In this document: positions 25,724 to 32,607 of the stretch, piece after piece | How the letters are laid out: each line of letters begins with the position of its first letter | Position numbering within the stretch: the first letter of the stretch is position 1 | NCBI RefSeq assembly: GCF_900142995.1 | Contig: NZ_FRCR01000004.1 | Span: forward strand, 124,001 to 188,000 | Source: Caldanaerovirga acetigignens | Lineage (GTDB): Bacteria; Bacillota; Thermosediminibacteria; Thermosediminibacterales; Thermosediminibacteraceae | Direction: 5' to 3' | Length of the DNA: 64,000 nucleotides | Notes under the pieces: model-generated | What the model was told of the DNA's origin: nothing | Database searches by the model: none | What the model saw: the letters and a program-made list of their open reading frames with translations, nothing else | Program-made: the position numbers and the translations under genes

Positions 25724-26350
25724 CTATTTTTGCGGAAAAAGCTTGTCTTTGTAATAACCGTTAGCGAGGTAGATGGCGGCTAAAGGATTGTGCCCCAAAA
25801 CTCTATCCTTGACTGCCAGCACGGTCACCGGCGCCTTGGAGTATTTGATGAAAAGCGAATCATGGCCGACGCAGAGCCCCAGAATTATGTTCAAATCTGT
25901 CCCGGCCTTGTTTAAGAAAAAGGCCTGCCCGATGGGGTTACACATCGGCTCGTAAGTCCCAGGCCGCACTTTCTCGCTCTCTTTTATGTTTATGGTCTCC
26001 TTGGGGATGCTGCAGTTTTTGCACACCACAGAATTTACTGTAAAGCCGTTGGCGGTAAAGATTTCGACCACCATTTTCGCTTCCTGCCTCAGGCCTATGC
26101 AGAAAGCCAATCCCAGATTCTTAAACCCGCATTTAAAAGAAAACTCCATTATCTCCTCTATCCTCGTCCACCTGCAGTAACCTTCGCTCTCGACCAATGC
26201 TGAATTGTGAGCCAACTTTTGATTTTCTTTCGAAAAATATTTCTCCAATATTTCATCCTTGCCTTCTTCAAGGCAGGGACAGTTTTTGGGAGCTTTAGAA
26301 AGGTCTCCGGACCTGCAGGCAAAAGCAGCACATTGAGCACAGGTGTACAT
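25724..26350 (-). CDS. DUF1847 cysteine-rich metal-binding protein
   Basis: 208-residue cytosolic protein of the DUF1847 family. Cysteine pairs at the N-terminus (MYTCAQCAAFAC, NCPC) and further on (SVVCKNCSIPKE, EPMCNPIGQA, GLCVGHDSLF) suggest metal or cluster binding. The later motif PVTVLAVKDRVLGHNPLAAIY is typical of the family. Function unknown; family members occur in anaerobes. The ATG at 26350 follows AGGGGGC; the frame is open further but unsupported. The leader contains hairpin copy B. Confidence 0.75.
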   Translation of the reverse strand: MYTCAQCAAFACRSGDLSKAPKNCPCLEEGKDEILEKYFSKENQKLAHNSALVESEGYCRWTRIEEIMEFSFKCGFKNLGLAFCIGLRQEAKMVVEIFTANGFTVNSVVCKNCSIPKETINIKESEKVRPGTYEPMCNPIGQAFFLNKAGTDLNIILGLCVGHDSLFIKYSKAPVTVLAVKDRVLGHNPLAAIYLANGYYKDKLFPQK

Positions 26351-26394
26351 TTTTGTCGCCCCCTTTAGCTTGCATTTTTCAACCACAAATACGG

Positions 26395-26419
26395 CGGCGT
26401 GTTTTACGCCGCTTTGCAA
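26395..26419 (-). promoter_or_regulatory. Leader hairpin element, copy B (upstream of DUF1847 gene)
   Basis: On the plus strand CGGCG-TGTTTTA-CGCCG followed by CTTTGCAAG, and further by an ATTTTAAAAT palindrome, about 45 bases before the DUF1847 start on the minus strand. It has the same order and spacing as copy A at 25189-25213. Confidence 0.55.
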
Positions 26420-26428
26420 GTTGTGATT

Positions 26429-26998
26429 TTAAAATACAAACTTTAAGTCTATCTCAAGATCCTCGAAAATAGAAACTCTTACTTTGTCATCCTGGGTATA
26501 TAACTCAGGTCGACCGTATCTTTTGTCTTCCTGTATAACAAACACACTCAAGATTTTACTTTCCGGTTCCACTATCCAGTATTCCTTCACCCCGTATTTT
26601 TCGTAAAGGTTAAACTTGTGGAGCTTATCCTTCTGTGCGGTCGAAGGCGAGGTTATCTCCACTATTAAATCGGGCGCCCCCTTACACCCCTTCTCATCAA
26701 GCTTGGACTCATCGCACACAACTACTATATCGGGCTGAACCACAGTCTTTATCTCTTTCTCGTCCTTTTCATCTCCATCCGGAAACCTCACATCAAAAGG
26801 TGACATATAGACTTCGCAAGATTTATCCTTTAGATAATCGAAGAATTGATAAAAAAGCTGCCCTAGGATCTTTTGATGGGTTCTAGAAGGGGACGTCATC
26901 AGGTAAACCCGGCCATAAATCAATTCTATCCTCTCATTTTCCGGCCAGGCTAAATAATCCGCATAAGTATAAATTTTATCTTCTTTCGGCAGGGGCAT
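26429..26998 (-). CDS. Uma2-family (DUF820) PD-(D/E)XK nuclease-like protein
   Basis: 189-residue protein of the Uma2/DUF820 family with a restriction-endonuclease-like fold. Typical segments: YADYLAWPENERIELIYGRVYLM at the N-terminus, VQPDIVVVCDESKL (the PD motif) and PDLIVEITSPSTAQKDKLHKFNLYEKYGVKEYWIV (the ExT/S-x-K core). The ATG at 26998 follows AAGGTGG. These genes are usually multicopy and mobile; nuclease activity and biological role are unproven. Confidence 0.85.
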   Translation of the reverse strand: MPLPKEDKIYTYADYLAWPENERIELIYGRVYLMTSPSRTHQKILGQLFYQFFDYLKDKSCEVYMSPFDVRFPDGDEKDEKEIKTVVQPDIVVVCDESKLDEKGCKGAPDLIVEITSPSTAQKDKLHKFNLYEKYGVKEYWIVEPESKILSVFVIQEDKRYGRPELYTQDDKVRVSIFEDLEIDLKFVF

Positions 26999-27467
26999 TC
27001 TTCCACCTTACTTTCTAAAAGATTATCTTTTCGCTCTTGCTAACTTTTGCAACAAAATTGGTTACTTTTTTCCTAAAATAATCTTGAATGCAAGACCTCA
27101 ACGCGTTAATCGATCGTTGCCACAGGAATATCTAATTTCTTAGCTGCATCTAAAATAGCATTCTTTTATTTCTATCGAATGCCTGACCTTATGATGCAAA
27201 TCATCAATAGGATAATTCAGAAGAATATGATATTTCCGACGTGCTTACTGGATTTTTCTAATTTTTATGACCTCCTCCCTTTCACCTTCATTTATAGATA
27301 GTATATCATAAATTCATATATCATAAATTCATAATGCATGCAATTTGCATTATGCAAATAAACTTCATTTTACCTTATCTATGTTAGCAATAAAAACTCC
27401 AAAATGGTTTAAAAACATGTTATACTATAATGTAGACATAATAATCTACAAAAGGAGGGCGTTAAGT
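26999..27467. other. Gene-poor stretch with decayed frame and small repeats
   Basis: No intact gene. On the minus strand a fragment ending ...LDAAKKLDIPVATID at about 27115 looks like a degraded coding sequence interrupted by stops. At 27303-27332 a 15-base unit ATATCATAAATTCAT occurs twice in perfect tandem. At 27343-27359 ATTTGCAT-T-ATGCAAAT is a perfect inverted repeat. A TATAAT at 27426-27431 is the likely -10 of the toxin-antitoxin pair downstream. Confidence 0.45.
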
Positions 27468-27713
27468 ATGAACAAGACCACTACTGTTAGAATCGATAAA
27501 TCCACTTATGAGGTAATAAAAAAATTGTCACTAGAACTCAAAGAATCCATGCAAAGCATAATTGAAAAAGCCATAAAAGAATATAACAAAAAGATTCTAT
27601 TAGAAAATACAGCAAAAGCTTTTGCTAACCTAAAATCTAATAAAGAGCTTTGGAAGGAAGAAATAGAAGAAAGAAATTTATGGGATAATACTTTGGAAGA
27701 CCTGGAGGAATAA
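27468..27713 (+). CDS. Ribbon-helix-helix antitoxin (MazE/CopG-like)
   Basis: 81-residue small protein. The N-terminal TTTVRIDKSTYEVIKKLSLELKESMQSIIEKAIKEY is a ribbon-helix-helix DNA-binding domain, and the acidic C-terminus WKEEIEERNLWDNTLEDLEE would neutralise the toxin. The ATG at 27468 lies 8 bases after AAAGGAGG. The stop is two bases before the MazF-like start. Expected to repress its own operon. Confidence 0.8.
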   Translation: MNKTTTVRIDKSTYEVIKKLSLELKESMQSIIEKAIKEYNKKILLENTAKAFANLKSNKELWKEEIEERNLWDNTLEDLEE

Positions 27714-27715
27714 AG

Positions 27716-28054
27716 ATGAATCCTAAAAGAGGTGAAATCTGGCTGGTAGATTTAAATCCTACACGTGGCCACGAACAACATGGTACTAGACCGGCAATTG
27801 TTATTTCAGTCGATGAATTCAATTCCTGTCCGGCAGATTTAGTAATTGTCGTCCCTATTACATCTAAAAATAAAAATATACCGCTTCATGTTGAAATACC
27901 TCCCAAAGAAGGTGGGCTTGACACATTATCGTATGCAAAACCGGAAGATATAAGGTCTATTTCAAAAGAAAGGTTAATTAAAAGAATTGGTATAATAACA
28001 AAAGAAAAATTAAATGAACTTGAAGAAAAAATAAGAATACTATTAGGATTGTAA
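27716..28054 (+). CDS. mazF: MazF/PemK-type toxin, mRNA interferase
   Basis: 112-residue endoribonuclease toxin. Family signatures: PKRGEIWLVDLNPTRGHEQHGTRPAIVIS at the N-terminus with the catalytic arginine region, VVPITSK, and SYAKPEDIRSISKERL with the conserved threonine/serine position. Full length. It is encoded directly after the antitoxin gene, next to an IS21 remnant, in a region rich in decayed mobile genes. Confidence 0.9.
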   Translation: MNPKRGEIWLVDLNPTRGHEQHGTRPAIVISVDEFNSCPADLVIVVPITSKNKNIPLHVEIPPKEGGLDTLSYAKPEDIRSISKERLIKRIGIITKEKLNELEEKIRILLGL

Positions 28055-28162
28055 TTAAAGAAATAATGGCAATGTGTAATGAAACCCCCACCATCCGGAA
28101 CATGAATCCATGCTTGAATGGACAGGAGGCTTTTTTGACCCTGAAGTGTTTTTTGCAAGAGG

Positions 28163-28213
28163 AAATTCCCCATTTTTGCAAAGATTTTTCCCTAGGCACC
28201 GGTGGGGAATTTT
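28163..28213 (+). terminator. Possible terminator after mazF-like gene
   Basis: AAATTCCCC near 28163 pairs with GGGGAATTT near 28204, followed by TTTTATG. The loop is long (about 30 bases), so this is weak. It lies at the outer edge of the IS21 remnant and could instead belong to that element's end. Confidence 0.35.
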
Positions 28214-28217
28214 TATG

Positions 28218-28949
28218 TTAACTTAACTGCCTCATAAGTGATTGCCTCACCCGGTAGCTTTGGCCATCAAAGATCAACAGGTAACTGTGGTGTATTAGCC
28301 GGTCAATCATTGCTGCTGTCATCTGCTCGTCGTAGAAAATGCTCGCCCAGCGGCTGAATTCCAGGTTAGTGGTAATTACTACACTGCGGCGCTCATAGCA
28401 GTCAGAAATCACCTGAAACAGCAGCTGCGCCCCTTCACGGTCTAAAGGAACATAACCCCATTCGTCGCAGATCAGAAGATCCGCTTTGGAAAGCTGTTTC
28501 ATTAACCCGGAAAGTTCACCTCCCTTCCTGGCTTCAACAAGCCGGTTTACCAGTGCTGCTGTGCGGAAAAACTTTACGTTGTAGCCTTTTTTACAGGCCT
28601 CCACTCCTATGGCCGTGGCAAGATGGGTTTTACCGGTCCCAACGTTGCCGTAAAGAATCAGGTTTTTCTTTTCTTCAAGAAATTTGCAATCTTTTAGGTC
28701 CTGTGGCGTAAGCCCCTGCGGGAGCTTAATTTCATCGAATATGTAATCGGCAAAGGTCTTTATAGTGTAAAAGCCTGCATTTTTCAAGAGTCTATCCTTT
28801 CGGTTTGCGTCTCTATGCTCCAGTTCTAGTCTTAGCAGCTTCAGAAGGTATTCTTCGTGGCTTTCAGCTTCGATCTTGTCGCAGTTTTCCACAAGATTTC
28901 GGCTAAGTTTTAATGCTTTACAACAGGCGGCGATTTCGTCCTTCAACAT
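28218..28949 (-). CDS. istB: IS21 helper ATPase IstB
   Basis: 243-residue DnaC-like AAA+ ATPase. Walker A GNVGTGKTH near residue 101, Walker B ADLLICDEWGY near 163, sensor-1 VVITTNLEFSRW. The C-terminal RLIHHSYLLIFDGQSYR is standard for IstB. It loads or regulates the IstA transposase. Intact, and its ATG overlaps the istA stop (ATGTTGA). Stranded here because istA is truncated. Confidence 0.93.
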   Translation of the reverse strand: MLKDEIAACCKALKLSRNLVENCDKIEAESHEEYLLKLLRLELEHRDANRKDRLLKNAGFYTIKTFADYIFDEIKLPQGLTPQDLKDCKFLEEKKNLILYGNVGTGKTHLATAIGVEACKKGYNVKFFRTAALVNRLVEARKGGELSGLMKQLSKADLLICDEWGYVPLDREGAQLLFQVISDCYERRSVVITTNLEFSRWASIFYDEQMTAAMIDRLIHHSYLLIFDGQSYRVRQSLMRQLS

Positions 28950-29177
28950 ACATTAGCACCGCCTTTCAGAAAGGCTTTGTCATAGTCCTCAGCATTGAAG
29001 CGGAATGGAGTAAGTTCAGGCACCCCTTCCGGAATTTTCACCGGCTCCAATTGTGGAGTTATACTCGTTATCCTGTTATGGATGGCTACGAGGCTGTCTA
29101 AATCCTGCATCCCGTAAAGGAGAGCTTCGGCTACAGCCTTCACGGCCTGTTCAAAGCGTATCTCATGGACTGTTTTT
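28943..29177 (-). pseudogene. istA: IS21 transposase IstA, C-terminal fragment
   Basis: The frame VHEIRFEQAVKAVAEA...ITPQLEPVKIPEGVPELTPFRFNAEDYDKAF is the usual IstA C-terminal tail. The integrase core and HTH are missing; upstream sequence has an in-frame TAA. Non-functional. Confidence 0.8.
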
Positions 29178-29180
29178 TAC

Positions 29181-30038
29181 CAGCATACGATTATTGGCGT
29201 ATTTTGTAGTTGTCAAGTATATATGCTTTTCACCGTTTAAGCTATATTTTGGGAGGCTGGTTTTGACCGTTATGGAATAGGCCACTTCGTAAGAGATGGT
29301 AGGAGCTTGATCGGAACTTTACGGTCATTGAAAAATTCGGCGTGTATCCCATCCTTCCTGTAATGTTTCCGGTACATGTCCTGGTCGCAAAGGTATAAAA
29401 GTTCTCAGTTGAAATCCTCCAGGTTATCAAACTTGGGATTGGGACCAATAAACTGCGTTGGTGGTATCCGACTTTATTTTCCACATTAATTAATATATAC
29501 TTCTTTTTCCCTCTTAGTAACGTAGTCTGCCAATATGCGGTAAGACCAGTTAAACTGTCCTTAATATTGTTCACAAAGACTGTCTTAAATCCTTACTGCG
29601 TTTACGGTACACCCCTGCTTTATTGGTTTTTTATCGACAAGTTAAAAATAAGCCTTTTAGTTCATTTTACTGAATAAAAAATTCTCCATACCAATAATAA
29701 ACTCTTACACAAGGATAGCCATATATTTATATTAGAAATACCAGAAGATGCTACCCATAAAAAAACAGTTTTTTGCGTCTTCCAGAGTCTTTGGATTCCA
29801 GGAATTTTTTGAACCATGATAAGGAATGAAACATAAACTTGTTGCTGAAAGTTCATTTTTTATATGTGTCCTACATTATGAAAATAAAACTGACATAGTA
29901 AATTCTCATCGAGCAATTTTTATACTCCCTAAACGTTAGTTTTTGGTCAAACAACATAAATCAGGTGTTACGCTATGATTAAACTATTTTTTAGTGTATC
30001 ATTAATTTTATGTAACTCAAATCATATTTTTATGAAAT
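29181..30038. other. Decayed, gene-poor stretch
   Basis: About 860 bases without an intact gene. Between roughly 29270 and 29420 the minus strand encodes a protein-like fragment (LCDQDMYRKHYRKDGIHAEF..) broken by stops and frame changes, perhaps an old transposase; the family is not recognised. The rest to 30038 is AT-rich; a 64-codon frame at 29662-29856 has no ribosome site and looks like chance. Confidence 0.4.
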
Positions 30039-31244
30039 TTATTTACAGATGCATTCATTAGAGCACGGTATCCATTTTCCTTTTATTGCTATAAATCTAA
30101 CTGGTTGTTTTTGCCGCCTTGATCCACGACAGATTGTACAAAAACGCCTTCCAGGTGCTTTTAAAAATGATTGCCCCGGTCTCTTTTTTGATTGCGCATC
30201 ACTCCTTACCCATATCAAAGAATTTTCGTAAGGACTTACCGCACTAACTACGTGTTTATATGCATATGCATTATCTTCTGATCCATGATGCGGTGCCGTA
30301 ATAATCGCATTTTTTAGATCCAAATTTCGTAGATCAATACCTTTCAAATCTGACTCTGCAGTTAAGAGAACCCCTGGATGTTCATCTGTTGATCGGATAA
30401 AAAAGACTAAACTTTCGCGGTTGGATGTAGTTAGTGCTAAAAAATCGAGCAATTTTTCTTTTTCACAAGGTTTTATTCGAACAACCTCTCTTGCATTCAG
30501 CGGACAAATAATTTCATGATAATTACATGAAGATCTTGAAGAATTTTGACAGAACTCAAACCATCTAATAGGGATACCTCGATGATACGCTGCTTCAGCA
30601 ATCTTACGAATTCGTTTACCAGCTTCTATAGCTTGCCATAATAGTTCTTTTTGCCAATCTAATAGTTCCCAAAATAATACCCAATTCGATATCTGCCATT
30701 TGAGTCCTTCCAAATTTGGCCATGTTTCTTCAAATTCTAAGTTGGAATGCCATTCCTCAGATCCCCTTTCCTTAAAAGGCATATAACTATCTTCATCTAT
30801 ATCCTCAAATTGACTAGACTTTTCCATTGCAATTAAGTCCCCATAAGCTTCGATTATTGATTTCCTAAGCTTAGGTTCATTATATAAAAAAAAGCTTTTT
30901 CTTTCCATTATCCAAGTAGACTGTTTATAAAGTTCTTTTATAAATTCCTCAAAAGGTCTTTCTAGATGAGGCAAAACAGCCGCCCAATGACTAGGCAGCC
31001 AAATTTCGCCACAACCTAATCCAGATTCGATAAAGCCTAAAACTCCATTTGCATGATCAGCATCATTATGAGTGCATATCAAAATATCGACACTCTCTCT
31101 TTTTATATATCTTTTAAAGATGTAATTAATGAATTCAGAAGAGTTGCCACCATCTACGAGAATTGAAATATACTGTGTTTTAAAGAAGAAAGCATCTCCT
31201 TGACGCACAGGTAATGCAATAAAACGCGGATAACAATCCTTCAT
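30039..31244 (-). CDS. Orphan ComEC-like MBL-fold hydrolase
   Basis: 401-residue soluble MBL-fold protein. The zinc motif is ICTHNDADHANG near residue 60; a second conserved segment is IITAPHHGSEDNAYAY, as in the periplasmic MBL domain of ComEC. No membrane segments. A long central insertion (about 95-260) is rich in Trp and charged residues, and the C-terminus carries four cysteines (RFCTICRG and PCSNECICK) that could form a zinc site. The ATG at 31244 is 8 bases after AGAGG, preferred to GTG 31253. It stands alone between mobile debris and flagellin. Similar stand-alone MBL proteins occur in defence islands, but no partner gene is visible here. Confidence 0.7.
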   Translation of the reverse strand: MKDCYPRFIALPVRQGDAFFFKTQYISILVDGGNSSEFINYIFKRYIKRESVDILICTHNDADHANGVLGFIESGLGCGEIWLPSHWAAVLPHLERPFEEFIKELYKQSTWIMERKSFFLYNEPKLRKSIIEAYGDLIAMEKSSQFEDIDEDSYMPFKERGSEEWHSNLEFEETWPNLEGLKWQISNWVLFWELLDWQKELLWQAIEAGKRIRKIAEAAYHRGIPIRWFEFCQNSSRSSCNYHEIICPLNAREVVRIKPCEKEKLLDFLALTTSNRESLVFFIRSTDEHPGVLLTAESDLKGIDLRNLDLKNAIITAPHHGSEDNAYAYKHVVSAVSPYENSLIWVRSDAQSKKRPGQSFLKAPGRRFCTICRGSRRQKQPVRFIAIKGKWIPCSNECICK

Positions 31245-31409
31245 TCTTTTCACCTCTTAAAAAGGAAGCTAATAAAAATAAAAACTTTTTAGAAATTTAA
31301 TTTCACAACAACTCAAATATTACATAGGTAAGACGATAAAAACGAGGATCGTCAGTATTCCCTTAAGGAATTGAGTTTTATTAATACTCTATCATACTCC
31401 CACAATATT

Positions 31410-31433
31410 CAAAAGCCCCGGTAACCCGGGGCT
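31410..31433 (-). terminator. Flagellin gene terminator
   Basis: AGCCCCGG (31414-31421) pairs with CCGGGGCT (31426-31433) around TAAC. On the minus strand the stem is followed by TTTT. It starts 33 bases after the flagellin stop. Confidence 0.85.
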
Positions 31434-31465
31434 ATTTCAAATTACTTGAAAATATTAACTTCTAA

Positions 31466-32296
31466 TTACCCCAAAAGCTTAAGCACCGACTGCGGTACCA
31501 TATTAGCCTGTGCAAGCATTGCAGTTGCTGCCTGGCTTAGAATGTTCAGTTTGGTAAATTCCATCATCTCTTTTGCCATATCCACGTCGCGGATACGGGA
31601 CTCGGCAGCGGTCAGGTTTTCTGCTGCATTTTCTAGATTATTAATAGTGTGTTCTAGACGATTCTGGACAGCACCAAGTGCAGATCTCTGAGATGAAACT
31701 TTATTAATTGCAGCATCAATCGTAGAAAGTGCGCTGTTTATATCTGTAGAACTACTAAAACCAGTCACATCAATTGAACTGACACTTAAGCCGTCTGCAT
31801 CCATCGCGCTAATAGACAATTCTAACTGCTGATTCTCATTTGCACCTATTTGGAAAACTAAAGCAGATGACTCAAATGAACCGCTTAAGAGTACTTTCCC
31901 GTTAAATTCGGTGCGTTGAGCAATACCGTCAATTTCCTCTATCAGAGCATCAATTTCATCCTGAATAGCTTGTAAATCTTCAGTTTCATACGTACCAAGA
32001 TTGCCCGCTTGAACAACCAGTTCGCGCATGCGCTGCAATATCGCATGAGTTTCGGTTAATGCCCCTTCGGCTGTTTGAATTAACGAAATACCATCTTGGG
32101 CATTTCGAGAAGCTTGGTTCAAACCGCGAATTTGAGCCCTCATCTTTTCAGAAATTGCAAGACCTGCAGCGTCATCTCCAGCTCTATTGATCCTGAGACC
32201 TGAAGACAATTTTTCCAACGACTTCTGAAGAGATGTATTGTTAATCGTGAGCTGCCTATAAGCATTAAGTGCGCTTATGTTGTGGTTAATCCTCAT
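31466..32296 (-). CDS. hag: Flagellin
   Basis: 276-residue short flagellin, the filament subunit. Conserved N-terminal D0/D1 (MRINHNISALNAYRQL, LSSGLRINRAGDDAAGLAIS) and C-terminal D1/D0 (AAESRIRDVDMAKEMMEFTK, ILSQAATAMLAQAN, ending VLKLLG). The variable middle is small (about residues 140-195). The ATG at 32296 follows GGGAGGAAGAG. Transcribed from a sigma-28 promoter at 32385-32411. The leader carries a GGA-loop hairpin expected to bind CsrA. The two large glycosyltransferases upstream probably modify its Ser/Thr residues. Confidence 0.96.
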   Translation of the reverse strand: MRINHNISALNAYRQLTINNTSLQKSLEKLSSGLRINRAGDDAAGLAISEKMRAQIRGLNQASRNAQDGISLIQTAEGALTETHAILQRMRELVVQAGNLGTYETEDLQAIQDEIDALIEEIDGIAQRTEFNGKVLLSGSFESSALVFQIGANENQQLELSISAMDADGLSVSSIDVTGFSSSTDINSALSTIDAAINKVSSQRSALGAVQNRLEHTINNLENAAENLTAAESRIRDVDMAKEMMEFTKLNILSQAATAMLAQANMVPQSVLKLLG

Positions 32297-32302
32297 AAAT
32301 CT

Positions 32303-32339
32303 CTTCCTCCCTGATTTCATTCTCCCGCTTCCCTGCGGG
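32303..32339 (-). promoter_or_regulatory. Probable CsrA-binding leader of flagellin mRNA
   Basis: In the transcript CCCGC-AGGGAA-GCGGG (32324-32339) presents GGA in a hairpin loop. The ribosome site GGGAGGAAGAG (32303-32313) gives a second GGA a few bases further. In Bacillus subtilis hag, one CsrA site in a hairpin and one over the Shine-Dalgarno block translation; csrA and fliW are encoded in this window. Confidence 0.6.
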
Positions 32340-32384
32340 GATTATTTTTTCGGCCGGCCGGACCGAATTTTGTTTTCGTTCCTT

Positions 32385-32411
32385 TTATCGACTCGTTTTT
32401 TCATAATCTTA
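32385..32411 (-). promoter_or_regulatory. Sigma-28 (SigD/FliA) promoter of flagellin
   Basis: On the minus strand TAAG-N15-GTCGATAA, two mismatches from TAAA-N15-GCCGATAA, about 90 bases upstream of the start. It gives an about 80-base leader. A second, weaker -10-like GCAGATAA is at 32439-32446. Confidence 0.7.
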
Positions 32412-32607
32412 ACTTCAATAAATGCGTTTTAGGACTTGTTATCTGCTATTTTTTAGTTTTTAACCCATATTTCTTTGGTTTTTGTCTAATTTTAAACTAT
32501 TTTCTATCCTATTTACCATCTTGCTTTAACACTATATTCCGGTTATCGAATCTGACATTGCTAAGTCTTAAAATCTCAATTCTTAAATCAAACATTCGCT
32601 AAACGAG
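32412..32607. other. AT-rich spacer upstream of the flagellin promoter
   Basis: Part of the 311-base gap between the start of flagellin and the end of the large glycosyltransferase gene. Beyond the promoter and leader features, only a weak sigma-28-like -10 at 32439-32446 is visible. No terminator is obvious for the glycosyltransferase operon. Confidence 0.5.

Larger units (their letters stand above)
28218..29180 (-). mobile_element. IS21-family insertion sequence remnant
   Basis: Contains a complete istB and only the last 66 or so codons of istA. The istA frame runs into a TAA near 29175, upstream of which no transposase homology is seen, so the element has lost its catalytic DDE domain and left end and cannot move by itself. 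Terminal repeats were not identified. Confidence 0.8.

Noticed and set aside
27303-27332. CRISPR-like repeat
   Set aside because: Only two directly adjacent 15-base copies with no spacer; no cas genes in the window.
29662-29856. 64-codon frame on the minus strand
   Set aside because: No ribosome site, odd composition, no recognisable domain, inside a decayed stretch.
32439-32446. Second sigma-28 -10 (GCAGATAA) upstream of flagellin
   Set aside because: The only TAAA upstream is 12 bases away instead of about 15, so the promoter at 32385-32411 is preferred.
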